A DNA stretch of 64,000 nt from an uncultured Lachnospiraceae bacterium (GTDB lineage Bacteria > Bacillota > Clostridia > Lachnospirales > Lachnospiraceae). The first letter of the stretch is position 1; each line of letters opens with the position of its first letter. Under the pieces are notes generated by a model. That model was not told where the DNA came from. It did no database searches and saw only the letters and a list, made by a program, of their open reading frames with translations. Shown piece after piece: positions 34,711 to 43,662 of this stretch. A program made the translations under genes and the position numbers. Location: assembly GCA_902779395.1 (NCBI GenBank), contig CACZBK010000002.1, positions 62,001-126,000 on the forward strand, given 5' to 3'.

Positions 34711-36224
34711 TTCTTTGCTTCACCTCCCGCTATCGTTTCCATTATCCTGCCCTGATTTACATCTTCCCCTGAAAGCTCCCCGACGATCTTACGGTCTCTC
34801 ATGACTACCAGTCTTGAACAGGTCCTTATCATCTCATCGGTCTCGGAGCTTATGAACGTTACACTCATTCCCTGTGACGCGAGCTCCAGTACAAGCTTCT
34901 GTATATCAACTTTTGTACCGACATCTATACCGCGCGTAGGCTCATCCAGTATCAGATATTCCGGATGCATCAATAGCCACCTTGCTAAAATAACCTTCTG
35001 CTGGTTACCGCCGGAAAGCGATGCTATGGGCGTATCCGCCGATGCGGTCTTTATATTAAGCTTCTTGATGTATTCCTCTGCAAAAGCCTGAGCCTTTGCT
35101 TTTGAAAACGGCTTAAAGAAACCGGTGAGCACCTGCAGAGCCAGTATGATATTGTCCCTTACCGACAGCTCTCCGATTATGCCGTCGATCTTACGGTCTT
35201 CAGGCAGATATGCGATGCCGTTCTTCATGGCATCTAACGGCTTCTTTATCTTTACTTCCTTTTTATGCATCTTTACGCTGCCCTGCAGTACACGGTCAGC
35301 TCCGAAGATCGCACGTACGCATTCGCTTCGTCCCGATCCAAGAAGTCCGGTAAAGCCGTTGACCTCTCCCTTTTTTATATGGAAGTTAAAGGGTTTGATA
35401 CCTGCATCAGATTGAAGGCCTTCTGCTTCGAGTACGATGTCATTCGCATCTTCACCGCAATACGCCGCATTCGCGCCCTTTATATCGGAAAGATCATCCA
35501 TCTCTTTTCCGAGCATCTTTGCTACCAGCTCTACTCTGGGCAGATCGGCGATGGCGTATTCACCTACCAGACCGCCGTCGCGCAGGACAGTTATCCTGTC
35601 GCATACTTCATAAACCTGATCAAGGAAATGTGTTACGAATATTATCCCGACGCCTTTGCTCTTTAAATCCCTCATAAGCTTAAAGAGCTTCTCAACTTCC
35701 TGTTCATCCAGCGATGAGGTGGGCTCGTCAAGTATCAGCACCTTACAATCCATATCCACCGCACGTGCGATGGCCACCATCTGCTGTACGGCGATGGAAC
35801 AGCTTGCCAGCTGCTGGCTTGCCGATGCCGGTATATCAAGAGAACGCAGGATCTTATCGGCATCCTCGTTCATTTTTTTCCATTTTGTGATCCTGCCCTT
35901 TCCGCGGCCTATATACATATTTTCAGCCACAGTAAGATTAGGACAGAGCGTTATTTCCTGATAAACAGTACTTATGCCGGCGTTCTGCGCATCCTGCGGA
36001 GAATTGATATGTATATCTTCCGCTCCCTGCATGCTGATACGCCCGCTGTCTTTGGTGTACACTCCGGTAAGTACTTTGATAAGTGTGGATTTTCCCGCGC
36101 CATTTTCTCCCATCAGAGCATGGATCTCTCCTTTATTGAGAGAAAAGTCTACGCCCCTTAAGGCACGCACTCCGGGGAAACTTTTTTCTATCCCCCGCAT
36201 TTCCAGGACTCTGTTTTCTTCCAT
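34707..36224 (-). CDS. Sugar ABC transporter ATPase, duplicated (YtfR-like)
   Basis: Tandem ATPase (505 aa) of the RbsA/MglA/YtfR class. The first half has Walker A GENGAGKST, a QQMVAIARAV signature and Walker B VLILDEPTSSLD. The second half has a degenerate Walker A (GLLGSGRS), LSGGNQQKVILARWL and LILDEPTRGIDVGTK. Both sites sit in one chain as is typical for CUT2 importers. It lies about 110 nt after the binding-protein gene, with hairpins in between, and overlaps the permease by 4 nt. Confidence 0.92.
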   Translation of the reverse strand: MEENRVLEMRGIEKSFPGVRALRGVDFSLNKGEIHALMGENGAGKSTLIKVLTGVYTKDSGRISMQGAEDIHINSPQDAQNAGISTVYQEITLCPNLTVAENMYIGRGKGRITKWKKMNEDADKILRSLDIPASASQQLASCSIAVQQMVAIARAVDMDCKVLILDEPTSSLDEQEVEKLFKLMRDLKSKGVGIIFVTHFLDQVYEVCDRITVLRDGGLVGEYAIADLPRVELVAKMLGKEMDDLSDIKGANAAYCGEDANDIVLEAEGLQSDAGIKPFNFHIKKGEVNGFTGLLGSGRSECVRAIFGADRVLQGSVKMHKKEVKIKKPLDAMKNGIAYLPEDRKIDGIIGELSVRDNIILALQVLTGFFKPFSKAKAQAFAEEYIKKLNIKTASADTPIASLSGGNQQKVILARWLLMHPEYLILDEPTRGIDVGTKVDIQKLVLELASQGMSVTFISSETDEMIRTCSRLVVMRDRKIVGELSGEDVNQGRIMETIAGGEAKK

Positions 36225-36242
36225 TGAAAACCCCCTTTTATG

Positions 36243-36309
36243 ATCCCCGGCTTTCCGGGGATGACATACGTTTCCGATAAATACGGCGCGGCTTTTTCAA
36301 ACCGCGCCG
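36243..36309 (-). terminator. Two hairpins between the binding-protein and ATPase genes
   Basis: Minus strand order: a GC-rich stem CGGCGCGGT / GCCGCGCCG (36309-36284), then ATCCCCGG / CCGGGGAT (36261-36243). No long T-run follows, so they likely act as mRNA stabilisers or partial terminators, raising binding-protein expression over the rest of the operon. Confidence 0.65.
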
Positions 36310-36334
36310 CATAAATGTTTCACTTTTTTAAGAT

Positions 36335-37366
36335 TTAGATACCGTAGTTATCAACATCTTCCTGAGTGATGGTAGCTGCGTCGAAGCCCTTCTCATCCAT
36401 GATGATGGTCTTCTGATCAAGAGTGCCGCCGCTCTCAAGAGTCTTGATGATGTTGTCGATGTAGCTTGCCTGGAAAGGATTGCACTGTCCGTCATAGTTC
36501 CAGTTCTGGTTGAGCAGTTCTTCAAGAGCCCACTTGTTGCAGTCAAAGCCCATTACGATAACGTCCTTGCCTACGCCGTGAGAGATACCTGCGCTGTCAA
36601 GTGCTGCAACTGCGCCCTTAGCCATATCGTCGTTCTCTGCATATATTACGTTGAAAGGAGTGTTGGAATCGATAACCGACTGAACGATCTGCTGTGCCTT
36701 CTCTGCATTCCACTCTGCGGTCTGCTGCTGAACGATAGTCCAGTTGCTCTCTGCTGCAACCTTAGCATCAAGTGCGCCGCTGCGTCCCTGCTGAGCTGCG
36801 GAACCCATAACACCCTGGATGTGGATCACGTTGTACTCGGAAAGTCCCTGACCTGCAAGCCAGTCAACTGCGGTCTGTCCTTCCTTTGCCATATCGGAAA
36901 CGATGGATGCTTCGTAAAGTGAAGGATCTGCATCGATGGTACGGTCGAAAAGGATAACCTTAACGCCTGCTGCCTGAGCATCCTTAAGAACGCCGTCCCA
37001 GCCTGCTGTATCTGCTGCGGAAAGAAGCAGGTAATCAACTTCGTCGGTGATGAAGCCCTGAGCTGCCTGGATCTGCTCATCGTTCTTTAAGCTGTAAGCA
37101 AACTTAGCATCATAGCCGTTTGCTGTGGTGAACATGTTCTGAAGGTCCTTGTCATTAGCGGTACGATAACCGGATTCGTTAGGATCGTTATTGATGATAC
37201 CAACCTTGATAAGCTCACCTGAAGCTGCGGGAGCTGATGTTTCGCTGCCGCCTGTACTTCCGCCGGTACTGCCGCCTGTAGTAGATCCTGCTGCACCGGA
37301 ATCACATGCTGCCATTGAAAGTGCCATAACTGCTGCCGTCAATAATGCAACTACTCTTTTTTTCAT
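36335..37366 (-). CDS. Sugar-binding lipoprotein (YtfQ-like)
   Basis: First gene of the sugar ABC operon (343 aa). Signal peptide and lipobox MAAC (Cys21) are followed by a Gly/Ser/Thr linker and a periplasmic-binding type I domain: LIKVGIINNDPNESGYRTANDKD, DYLLLSAADTAGWDGVLKDAQAAGVKVILFDRTID, HIQGVMGSAAQQGRSG and IYAENDDMAKGAVAALDSAG. AAAGGAGG precedes the ATG. It is related to the YtfQ-type receptor at the other end of the operon but clearly diverged. The likely ligand is a monosaccharide or derivative. Confidence 0.9.
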   Translation of the reverse strand: MKKRVVALLTAAVMALSMAACDSGAAGSTTGGSTGGSTGGSETSAPAASGELIKVGIINNDPNESGYRTANDKDLQNMFTTANGYDAKFAYSLKNDEQIQAAQGFITDEVDYLLLSAADTAGWDGVLKDAQAAGVKVILFDRTIDADPSLYEASIVSDMAKEGQTAVDWLAGQGLSEYNVIHIQGVMGSAAQQGRSGALDAKVAAESNWTIVQQQTAEWNAEKAQQIVQSVIDSNTPFNVIYAENDDMAKGAVAALDSAGISHGVGKDVIVMGFDCNKWALEELLNQNWNYDGQCNPFQASYIDNIIKTLESGGTLDQKTIIMDEKGFDAATITQEDVDNYGI

Positions 37367-37481
37367 TCTTTATTTCCTCCTTTTGATCATGAAGTAGGGG
37401 AAACTCCTCCCTTACAGTTGTAATCATAATTTCAACTGAGGAAAAATTACATAGGAAATTCTATTGAAAAAGTAGAAATTT

Positions 37482-38807
37482 CTACGATTTTGATATATTT
37501 TCGACCTTGTGCTCCTCTTCTTTGGGGCAAAAAGGCAGATTGATATATACAGATGTGCCTTTGTTATGTTCACTTTGTATAGAAATACCGTACTCTCTTC
37601 CGAAATCAAGCTGTATACGTTCATTTACATTATACAGTCCGTATATCTCGGTTTCTTCCGGCGCACGGTCCGTAAGGCTTTTTACCACTTTTTCAAGACG
37701 TTCCTTATCCATGCCCGCGCCGTCATCTTCAACGCATATGATAAAACCGTTTTCACAGTCTTTTGCACTAAGCGAGATGCAGCCACCGCCGCGCCTGTTC
37801 TTGATCCCGTGATACAGTGCATTTTCCACCAGGGGCTGCAGGGTTATCTTCGGTATCAGACAGTCCATATATTTATCATCGATATCTATCTTATATGTCA
37901 GGATATCCTGATAGCGTATCTGCTGTATCTGAAGATAGGAACGGACATGCACAAGCTCCTCCCTGATGCTTATGTCTTTCCGGCCTTTGCTCAGAGATCC
38001 CCTGAAGAAATCCGAAAGTGATCTTGTCATGCGGATAACTTTCTCTTCATCTTCGGACTCCGCAGACCATACTATAGCGTCCAGCGTATTATAAAGAAAA
38101 TGCGGATTTATCTGGGCCTGCAGAAGTTCAAACTCCGCACGCCTTAAGCGTTCCTGTTCCGCACGCACCTGTTCTTCTATGGGACGCGCGATAGCTTCGG
38201 GAGCAAATACGGAAATGACCACGGCCATGATCACAATGATCACGAGAAGTATTGCCGATACCAGTATAAAGATATCATTAAGTGCTTTATTCTCCTCCTG
38301 CTCACTCTGAAGCTGTCTGTTTTCTTCGTATATGTAGGCATCTACCGTATCTTCTATAAGACTTGTTATTATCTGAACATCATTTTCCCATATCAGCATA
38401 TTGCTGTCATACTTATCTTCATAGTTTAAGTTTTCCACGATACGGTCGGTATATGATTTTAAGTTGCTGAGATACTTGCTGCAGTCGGAAAGACGTTTTA
38501 AGTTTTCCTTCTCATCCGTAAGAACGCTGAGGCGGTCTATGACATCCTGCGCATCCTTTAAAAGCTCCGGCAGTGTCGTATCCTCCGGCTTTACGTTTCC
38601 GGCTATCAGAAGATATGTTTCCAGATCGAAATCCTTTTTGAATTCCGTATTAAAACTGCCTGCAGCAGCAACACTGCCAAGCATGGTCTCATAGCGCAGG
38701 TTTATCCTGTGATTATGTATAAGGAAAAAAATAAGCGTGATCAGATAAGGGATGATCAATATAAGATATGTCAGACGTATCCTGCCTGAAAGAGATCTTT
38801 TTTTCAT
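37482..38807 (-). CDS. Sensor histidine kinase (YesM/LytS type)
   Basis: Membrane kinase (441 aa). Transmembrane helices at ~11-30 and ~180-201 bound an extracytoplasmic helical sensor. The His_kinase domain has AQINPHFLYNTLDAIVW with phosphoacceptor His236, and the HATPase domain has LQPLVENALYHGIK and EDDGAGMD. It overlaps the response regulator by 4 nt. The sugar ABC operon follows directly, as in YesMN-type systems that induce sugar uptake. A small AT-rich palindrome GTAGAAATTTCTAC with a T-run overlaps the stop codon and may terminate part of the transcripts. Confidence 0.92.
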   Translation of the reverse strand: MKKRSLSGRIRLTYLILIIPYLITLIFFLIHNHRINLRYETMLGSVAAAGSFNTEFKKDFDLETYLLIAGNVKPEDTTLPELLKDAQDVIDRLSVLTDEKENLKRLSDCSKYLSNLKSYTDRIVENLNYEDKYDSNMLIWENDVQIITSLIEDTVDAYIYEENRQLQSEQEENKALNDIFILVSAILLVIIVIMAVVISVFAPEAIARPIEEQVRAEQERLRRAEFELLQAQINPHFLYNTLDAIVWSAESEDEEKVIRMTRSLSDFFRGSLSKGRKDISIREELVHVRSYLQIQQIRYQDILTYKIDIDDKYMDCLIPKITLQPLVENALYHGIKNRRGGGCISLSAKDCENGFIICVEDDGAGMDKERLEKVVKSLTDRAPEETEIYGLYNVNERIQLDFGREYGISIQSEHNKGTSVYINLPFCPKEEEHKVENISKS

Positions 38808-39535
38808 TTTTTCCTGTCCCTGTACTGTGACGGTGTCATTCCTGTATGTTTCTTAAATACAGAAGAAAAATAATGCGGATCGGGATAACCGATAAGCTCC
38901 GCTATCTCGCTGCTTCTTTTCTTGCTCGTATCCAAAAGTTTTTTCGCTATCTTTATCCTGTGATCGGTAAGATATTTTGTGAAGGAACGTCCCGTTTCTT
39001 CTTTAAATACCGCGCTCAGATGATTGGGACTTAAGCCGATATGCTCCGCCACTTTCGAAAGACTTAAGTCTTCTTCGGAATAGTGCTCCTCAACATACGT
39101 AAATACGCTGTATATAACATCACGGTACTGCTCTGTCGTATCCCCGGAAGTATCCTGTCTTGTATTAAATACGGCAGCCGTCTTTGAAAGTATCGTCGAA
39201 AGCTCTTCACGGCTTATGGGCTTGGTAAGATATCTTTCCACACCTATATCTATGGCTTTACGCGCATATTCAAATTCCTCATAACCTGTAAGAAGGATGA
39301 TCTTTATATCCGGGAACATCTCCTTTGCCTTACTGCAGAATTCAAGCCCGTCCATAAAAGGCATGCGTATATCACTGATGATCAGATCAGGCTTAAGCTC
39401 AGCAACTTTTTCAAGCGCAGTCTCACCATCTGCCGCTTCGCCGCAGAACTCACAGCCTATGGTTTCCCAGTCGATATTCTTTTTTATGCCTTCACGGATG
39501 ACATATTCATCTTCGGCCAGAAATACCCGCAGCAT
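38804..39535 (-). CDS. Response regulator, AraC-type output (YesN-like)
   Basis: Protein of 243 aa. The receiver domain shows LAEDE, phosphoacceptor Asp55 (LIISDIRMP), LLTG and the Lys of LTKP. The C-terminal ~100 residues are a two-HTH AraC domain (LSLSKVAEHIGLSPNHLSAVFKEETGRSFTKYL ... IAELIGYPDPHYFSSVFKKHTGMTPSQYR). It is coupled to the kinase gene by a 4-nt overlap and presumably activates the following sugar transporter. Confidence 0.93.
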   Translation of the reverse strand: MLRVFLAEDEYVIREGIKKNIDWETIGCEFCGEAADGETALEKVAELKPDLIISDIRMPFMDGLEFCSKAKEMFPDIKIILLTGYEEFEYARKAIDIGVERYLTKPISREELSTILSKTAAVFNTRQDTSGDTTEQYRDVIYSVFTYVEEHYSEEDLSLSKVAEHIGLSPNHLSAVFKEETGRSFTKYLTDHRIKIAKKLLDTSKKRSSEIAELIGYPDPHYFSSVFKKHTGMTPSQYRDRKK

Positions 39536-39571
39536 ATCCGTTCACCCCATACGGATCATAACCCTATAGTC

Positions 39572-41140
39572 TTACCTGTATCTGTGCAGTTCATATACCC
39601 CGTTATTTCCGGCATCCTGCAGAAGATAAGAAAGAATATCCCTGTCCTTATCAACAGCCGTAAGAGTAAGTATCTGCTCAGTTCCGGTATCGCTCACGTT
39701 CACTTTATAATACGTTTCTTCTTCAGCATCATAATCCTTTGGTACAGCCTTCGGCACATTATCAAACATCTGAAGCATTATGCCGTCGGGGATCTGAGAA
39801 GCCGCATCAACGATATTTGCGCAATTACATGTAAGCTCAAAATAATCATCAATCCTCTCTATCGCCAGAACACAGCCGCTGTTCTCATCAAAATATAATC
39901 TGTAAGGAAGATCATCCTTATCGTTAAATACTATCCAGTTTCCTTTAAGCATGTTCAGAAACTCAAGCCTGTTCTGAGGCTGTATGCCGTATCCTTCGGC
40001 CTGCCTGTTATGCCCCACTATGGGCACACCGTCCTGTATTCCGAATTCATCATAATTATGTCTCCAGTTATCCTCTCCGAACCAGTATTCTGCTTCAAAG
40101 CCCTGTGAATTAACACTCATATGGATACGCGGATTCCAGGGAAGATTTGTATATATCCCTATGCTGTCACCTGCATTCAGGCATGCGGTATACAGTTCTT
40201 CACCGGGAAGGAATATACCGCTCCATATCAGAGTTTCATTATCGCCGCTTATATCGGCTCTGTTTAAAGTTATATAAGTATTATCCTGCCTTGCAGTGAT
40301 AAGGCACCAGCTGCTTCCGGGCTCATCGGAATCAAGCAGCTCAACTATATAAACATCCTTCGGATCATATGCATAGATATCCTCCGTATCCGGATAAAAT
40401 TCCATATCAAGCAAAACCGTCTGTGTAGGTTCATCTTTAGGCAGATTCGAAATAAACAGCCAGTCTCCGTTATCTTTAACCTCGGCAGTAAGTATATAGG
40501 ACTTATCTGCTCCCGTGATGCTGTCCCATTTATAGTACTCGATCGTATATATATTTCCGTCCTTTTCACCTCCCGTTACGGTGACAGGCATATAGTTTGT
40601 ATCCCCGTGGGCGGAACAGAATACTTTATACTTATACAGATAACTCCAGTCCAGTCCTATCAGCGAATGAGCCAGATCCGAACCGCTTGTCTTCTTTATG
40701 TAATCATTGAGGGCATCTTCATCTATCGCGGTTATGCCTGTCATAACCTCACCGTATTCAGAAGTAAAATCATCATATTCCTCACCGGTAAGATCCCTGT
40801 TTATACCGGCTCCGTTATAGAGGACCGTGCCCCAGTCTATCATCTCGGGACAGCAGTAATCACACAGAAAGAATCCGTTATAATCCACAGTGATATTGTC
40901 ATTTATGTTTTCGATCTCCGCTGCGCTGAGCTTTTCCACGCTATCCTGCGGTATTTCGGCCGGTGTGGGTGTTTCCGGCTCAGCCTCCTGTGTGGGTGCG
41001 GGCTCCTGTGTGGGAGTAACGCTCAGTTCTTCCTTATATTCGCCCCTGTCCGGAACTTTTTCTTCACATGAAGCCAGAGAAAGCACAGATACAAATGATA
41101 CTGCCACTCCCAAAGATCTTTTTAAAAACCCTCTTTTCAT
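39572..41140 (-). CDS. Unknown lipoprotein
   Basis: Putative lipoprotein of 522 aa with signal peptide and lipobox LASC (around Cys25), then a Thr/Pro/Glu linker (TPTQEPAPTQEAEPETPTP). The remaining ~450 residues are acidic and rich in Tyr/Trp/Asp, with paired cysteines (LCDYCCPE, TCNCAN). No family recognised. The gene overlaps tadA by 4 nt (ATGA) and precedes the two-component system by about 36 nt. A link to sensing or sugar uptake is possible from position only. Confidence 0.7.
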   Translation of the reverse strand: MKRGFLKRSLGVAVSFVSVLSLASCEEKVPDRGEYKEELSVTPTQEPAPTQEAEPETPTPAEIPQDSVEKLSAAEIENINDNITVDYNGFFLCDYCCPEMIDWGTVLYNGAGINRDLTGEEYDDFTSEYGEVMTGITAIDEDALNDYIKKTSGSDLAHSLIGLDWSYLYKYKVFCSAHGDTNYMPVTVTGGEKDGNIYTIEYYKWDSITGADKSYILTAEVKDNGDWLFISNLPKDEPTQTVLLDMEFYPDTEDIYAYDPKDVYIVELLDSDEPGSSWCLITARQDNTYITLNRADISGDNETLIWSGIFLPGEELYTACLNAGDSIGIYTNLPWNPRIHMSVNSQGFEAEYWFGEDNWRHNYDEFGIQDGVPIVGHNRQAEGYGIQPQNRLEFLNMLKGNWIVFNDKDDLPYRLYFDENSGCVLAIERIDDYFELTCNCANIVDAASQIPDGIMLQMFDNVPKAVPKDYDAEEETYYKVNVSDTGTEQILTLTAVDKDRDILSYLLQDAGNNGVYELHRYR

Positions 41141-41697
41141 ATTGCACTTTCTTCCTTTTTATTTTTCTGTTCACGGAGTCTTACAAAAAAATCCGTAAGC
41201 ACCCTGCTGCATTCATCATGCAGGATATCTTTTGTGACTTCCACCTGATGATTGAATTCCTTCATCTGCAGGATGTTTACTATCGAACCTGCACATCCGG
41301 CCTTGGGATTCATGCACCCCATCACCACTCTGGGGATACGGGCCTGAACTATGGCACCCGCACACATCTGGCAGGGTTCTAAGGTAACGTACATCGTACA
41401 TCCTTCCAGCCGCCAGTCACCGATAACCTTACCGGCTTTCTTCATTGCCTTTATCTCCGCATGTGAGAAAGTGCTCTTATCCGTATTTCGCCGGTTATAA
41501 CCGCGTCCTATAATCTTCCCTTCATATACGATCACACAGCCTATGGGAACCTCTCCGAGTTCTGCTGCTTTTACTGCCTGCTTAAGCGCATGCCGCATGA
41601 ATTTCTCATCGGTCTTAAGCTGTATTTTAGCGGCTTCCTGAGCTTCTATCGCTTTCCGCTCACGCTTTGCCTGCCTGCGTGCCCGCTTTCCGCGCAT
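41137..41697 (-). CDS. tadA: tRNA adenosine(34) deaminase
   Basis: Deaminates A34 to inosine in tRNA-Arg(ACG). The zinc and catalytic motifs are present: HAE (in STFSHAEIKAMKKA) and PCQMC (in VTLEPCQMCAGAI). At 186 aa it is longer than usual because of a basic N-terminal extension (MRGKRARRQAKRERKAIEAQEA). That start has GGGAGGAA 7 nt upstream, so the extension is probably real. It is overlapped by the downstream lipoprotein gene and follows the regulator gene with no gap. Confidence 0.95.
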   Translation of the reverse strand: MRGKRARRQAKRERKAIEAQEAAKIQLKTDEKFMRHALKQAVKAAELGEVPIGCVIVYEGKIIGRGYNRRNTDKSTFSHAEIKAMKKAGKVIGDWRLEGCTMYVTLEPCQMCAGAIVQARIPRVVMGCMNPKAGCAGSIVNILQMKEFNHQVEVTKDILHDECSRVLTDFFVRLREQKNKKEESAI

Positions 41698-42594
41698 TTA
41701 TATGTTCCTCCCTGCAGAAGCTTTGCTCTCTATCATCAGGGCCAGCTTAAGCCGTACAGCATCATTAAAGTGCCGTATATCAAGCCCTGTTTTTTTCTGC
41801 AGCTTTTCAAGATGATACACAAGCGTATTCCTGTGCATATACAGTTCTCTTGCCGTCTCGGAAATGTTTAAGTCTTTTTCAAAAAATCGGTTAACCATCT
41901 GAAGCTCTTCATCATCCAGATGCAAGCGGTGCTTAGTACCGAAACACTCGCTTAAATACCGCTCGCAGGCTTCATCGCTTATATCGTTTATCAGTCCTCC
42001 TATACCCAGGGATGCATAATCCGCCACCAGCCTTTCTTCATAAAAAAGCTTCATGACTTCCATGGCATAGACGGCTTCTTTATAGCTCCCCGCCAGATCA
42101 TATACAGAAGAAGCCACTCTTCCGTACGCTATCCTGAGCTTTACCATAAGCTCGGTATTTAACATACTCAGTGCCTTATCTGCGTTTTCCTTAAGCTGTC
42201 CGTTCTCCTTTTTTGAACTGACGGAATGGATAAGGATCAGGCTGTGACTGCCTTCATTAATGACTGCCGTACTCTTATCGGAACCGAAAAGTTCCCTTAA
42301 CAGCTCAGCGGCAGCTTCTTTTATATCACTGCTTATACCGGGCTCGAACTCCAGCAGATACAGACCTCTTCCGATATCTTCCCTGATACCGAGCTTTTCC
42401 GCACGCTTTTGGATATCTGCCACATCAGCATGCCCTTCATATATATCCGAATACAGTTTCTCCATACAGTCCCCGGAGGATACGGCGCTTAAAAACTCCC
42501 CCGCATCCATACTGATGAGTTTTTTCCCATCCTTATCCAGTATGGTGATCCTGCCTGCATTTTCTATCTTATTCAGCAACTTTTCCGTTTTCAT
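41698..42594 (-). CDS. CdaR/PucR-family transcriptional regulator
   Basis: Protein of 298 aa from the ATG at 42594, chosen because it overlaps the GT2 stop by 4 nt (ATGA). The C-terminus carries the PucR-type helix-turn-helix (LNISETARELYMHRNTLVYHLEKLQKKTGLDIRHFNDAVRLKLAL). Upstream is a GGDEF-like/CdaR central region (LRIAYGRVASSVYDLAGSYKEAVYAMEVMKLF). Members respond to small metabolites and often regulate sugar-acid or nucleotide use; the effector here is unknown. tadA follows immediately. Confidence 0.85.
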   Translation of the reverse strand: MKTEKLLNKIENAGRITILDKDGKKLISMDAGEFLSAVSSGDCMEKLYSDIYEGHADVADIQKRAEKLGIREDIGRGLYLLEFEPGISSDIKEAAAELLRELFGSDKSTAVINEGSHSLILIHSVSSKKENGQLKENADKALSMLNTELMVKLRIAYGRVASSVYDLAGSYKEAVYAMEVMKLFYEERLVADYASLGIGGLINDISDEACERYLSECFGTKHRLHLDDEELQMVNRFFEKDLNISETARELYMHRNTLVYHLEKLQKKTGLDIRHFNDAVRLKLALMIESKASAGRNI

Positions 42595-43565
42595 ATGCTT
42601 TTTACTTTCATTCTCCATATTTTTATACGGTAATATATCCTTAACACACAATGAAGGGATCCGGGTCCCAATGCCAGAATGAATGCAGCCGCACGGTTGA
42701 TCAGCCTGGCTTTCTTATCCCATCTTACCACGGGCGCCATTTTCGCAAGATCCTTATATAACCTTTTTACAAAAGCTTCCTTATCGCCAAAAGCCGTTTC
42801 GGAAAGATTCTGTGCGCAGCAGGAAAAATGTCTGCTGATCGCGGCAAGCTGCGCATCCGGCCTTTCTTTCCTTATCTCATGAAGCATCTTTCTGCTGTGC
42901 CTGTAATATGCCTTTCTTCTGGAAGAAGCGGTAGTATAGATCGTGCTTGAACTGCGCTGGATATAATGATAACAGATCCTGTCACCTTTTAAGGGACGCT
43001 TAGCTTTCATAAACAGGCGGTATATGGTCCCCATATCCTCTGCCTCGGTCCCCTCGGGAAAACGCACATCATCCCAGAGGCTTTTTTTATACAGATACCC
43101 CCAGGGTACACTCATAAGCCCCCGCTGATACAACAGATCCTCAAGACCGCATTCCTTAAACTCATCATCATCGCTTTCCGACATTCCGGAAACCGCCTCT
43201 CCTTCCGAAGGCTCGTCGTGAGCGCAGCATACCAGGTCCGCATCAAACCTGACGACTGCATCATACATATAAGAAAGGTAATCCGGCTCCAGCGTATCAT
43301 CACTGTCAGCAAAGCAGATATATTCACCTTTTGCAGCCTCTATGCCTCGGTTGCGGGCTGCCGCCGCCCCGCCGTGAGGAGCGTGTATAGTTCTTATCCT
43401 CTTATCCTTCCGGGAATACTCGTCACAGACATCCGCCGAATCGTCACTTGAAGCATCATCCACCAAAAGAAGCTCCCAGTCGGAATGATCCTGGGCAAGT
43501 ATGCTTTCAATACATGAATTTAAATATTTCCCGGCATTATATACCGGTACTATAAGAGATATCAT
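42591..43565 (-). CDS. Family 2 glycosyltransferase
   Basis: GT-A fold inverting glycosyltransferase (324 aa). The N-terminus MISLIVPVYNAGKYLNSCIESIL, the nucleotide-binding LLVDDASSDDSADVCDEY and the metal-binding ICFADSDDTLEPDYL are classic. The C-terminal region is helical without an obvious membrane segment. A promoter lies so close that the mRNA would begin within a few bases of the ATG, and no ribosome site is present. It overlaps the regulator gene by 4 nt. Acceptor unknown, probably a surface glycan. Confidence 0.9.
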   Translation of the reverse strand: MISLIVPVYNAGKYLNSCIESILAQDHSDWELLLVDDASSDDSADVCDEYSRKDKRIRTIHAPHGGAAAARNRGIEAAKGEYICFADSDDTLEPDYLSYMYDAVVRFDADLVCCAHDEPSEGEAVSGMSESDDDEFKECGLEDLLYQRGLMSVPWGYLYKKSLWDDVRFPEGTEAEDMGTIYRLFMKAKRPLKGDRICYHYIQRSSSTIYTTASSRRKAYYRHSRKMLHEIRKERPDAQLAAISRHFSCCAQNLSETAFGDKEAFVKRLYKDLAKMAPVVRWDKKARLINRAAAFILALGPGSLHCVLRIYYRIKIWRMKVKSI

Positions 43566-43574
43566 AATGCAGAT

Positions 43575-43603
43575 ATTTTAACATAAATACCCATAAGATA
43601 CAA
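43575..43603 (-). promoter_or_regulatory. Promoter of the GT2 gene, likely leaderless
   Basis: Minus strand TTGTAT (43603-43598), 17-nt spacer, TAAAAT (43580-43575). Only nine bases (ATCTGCATT) separate the -10 from the ATG, so transcription would start at or 1-3 nt before the start codon. Confidence 0.65.
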
Positions 43604-43625
43604 ACCGATTTATGTAAACTGTTTC

Positions 43626-43655
43626 TTGCAAATACGCCTGCGGGAGTGATATAAT
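43626..43655 (+). promoter_or_regulatory. Promoter of the GH13 gene, likely leaderless
   Basis: Plus strand TTGCAA (43626-43631), 18-nt spacer, perfect TATAAT (43650-43655). Seven bases separate the -10 from the ATG at 43663, so the predicted start of transcription is at the start codon. Confidence 0.7.
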
Positions 43656-43662
43656 ACGGGTT

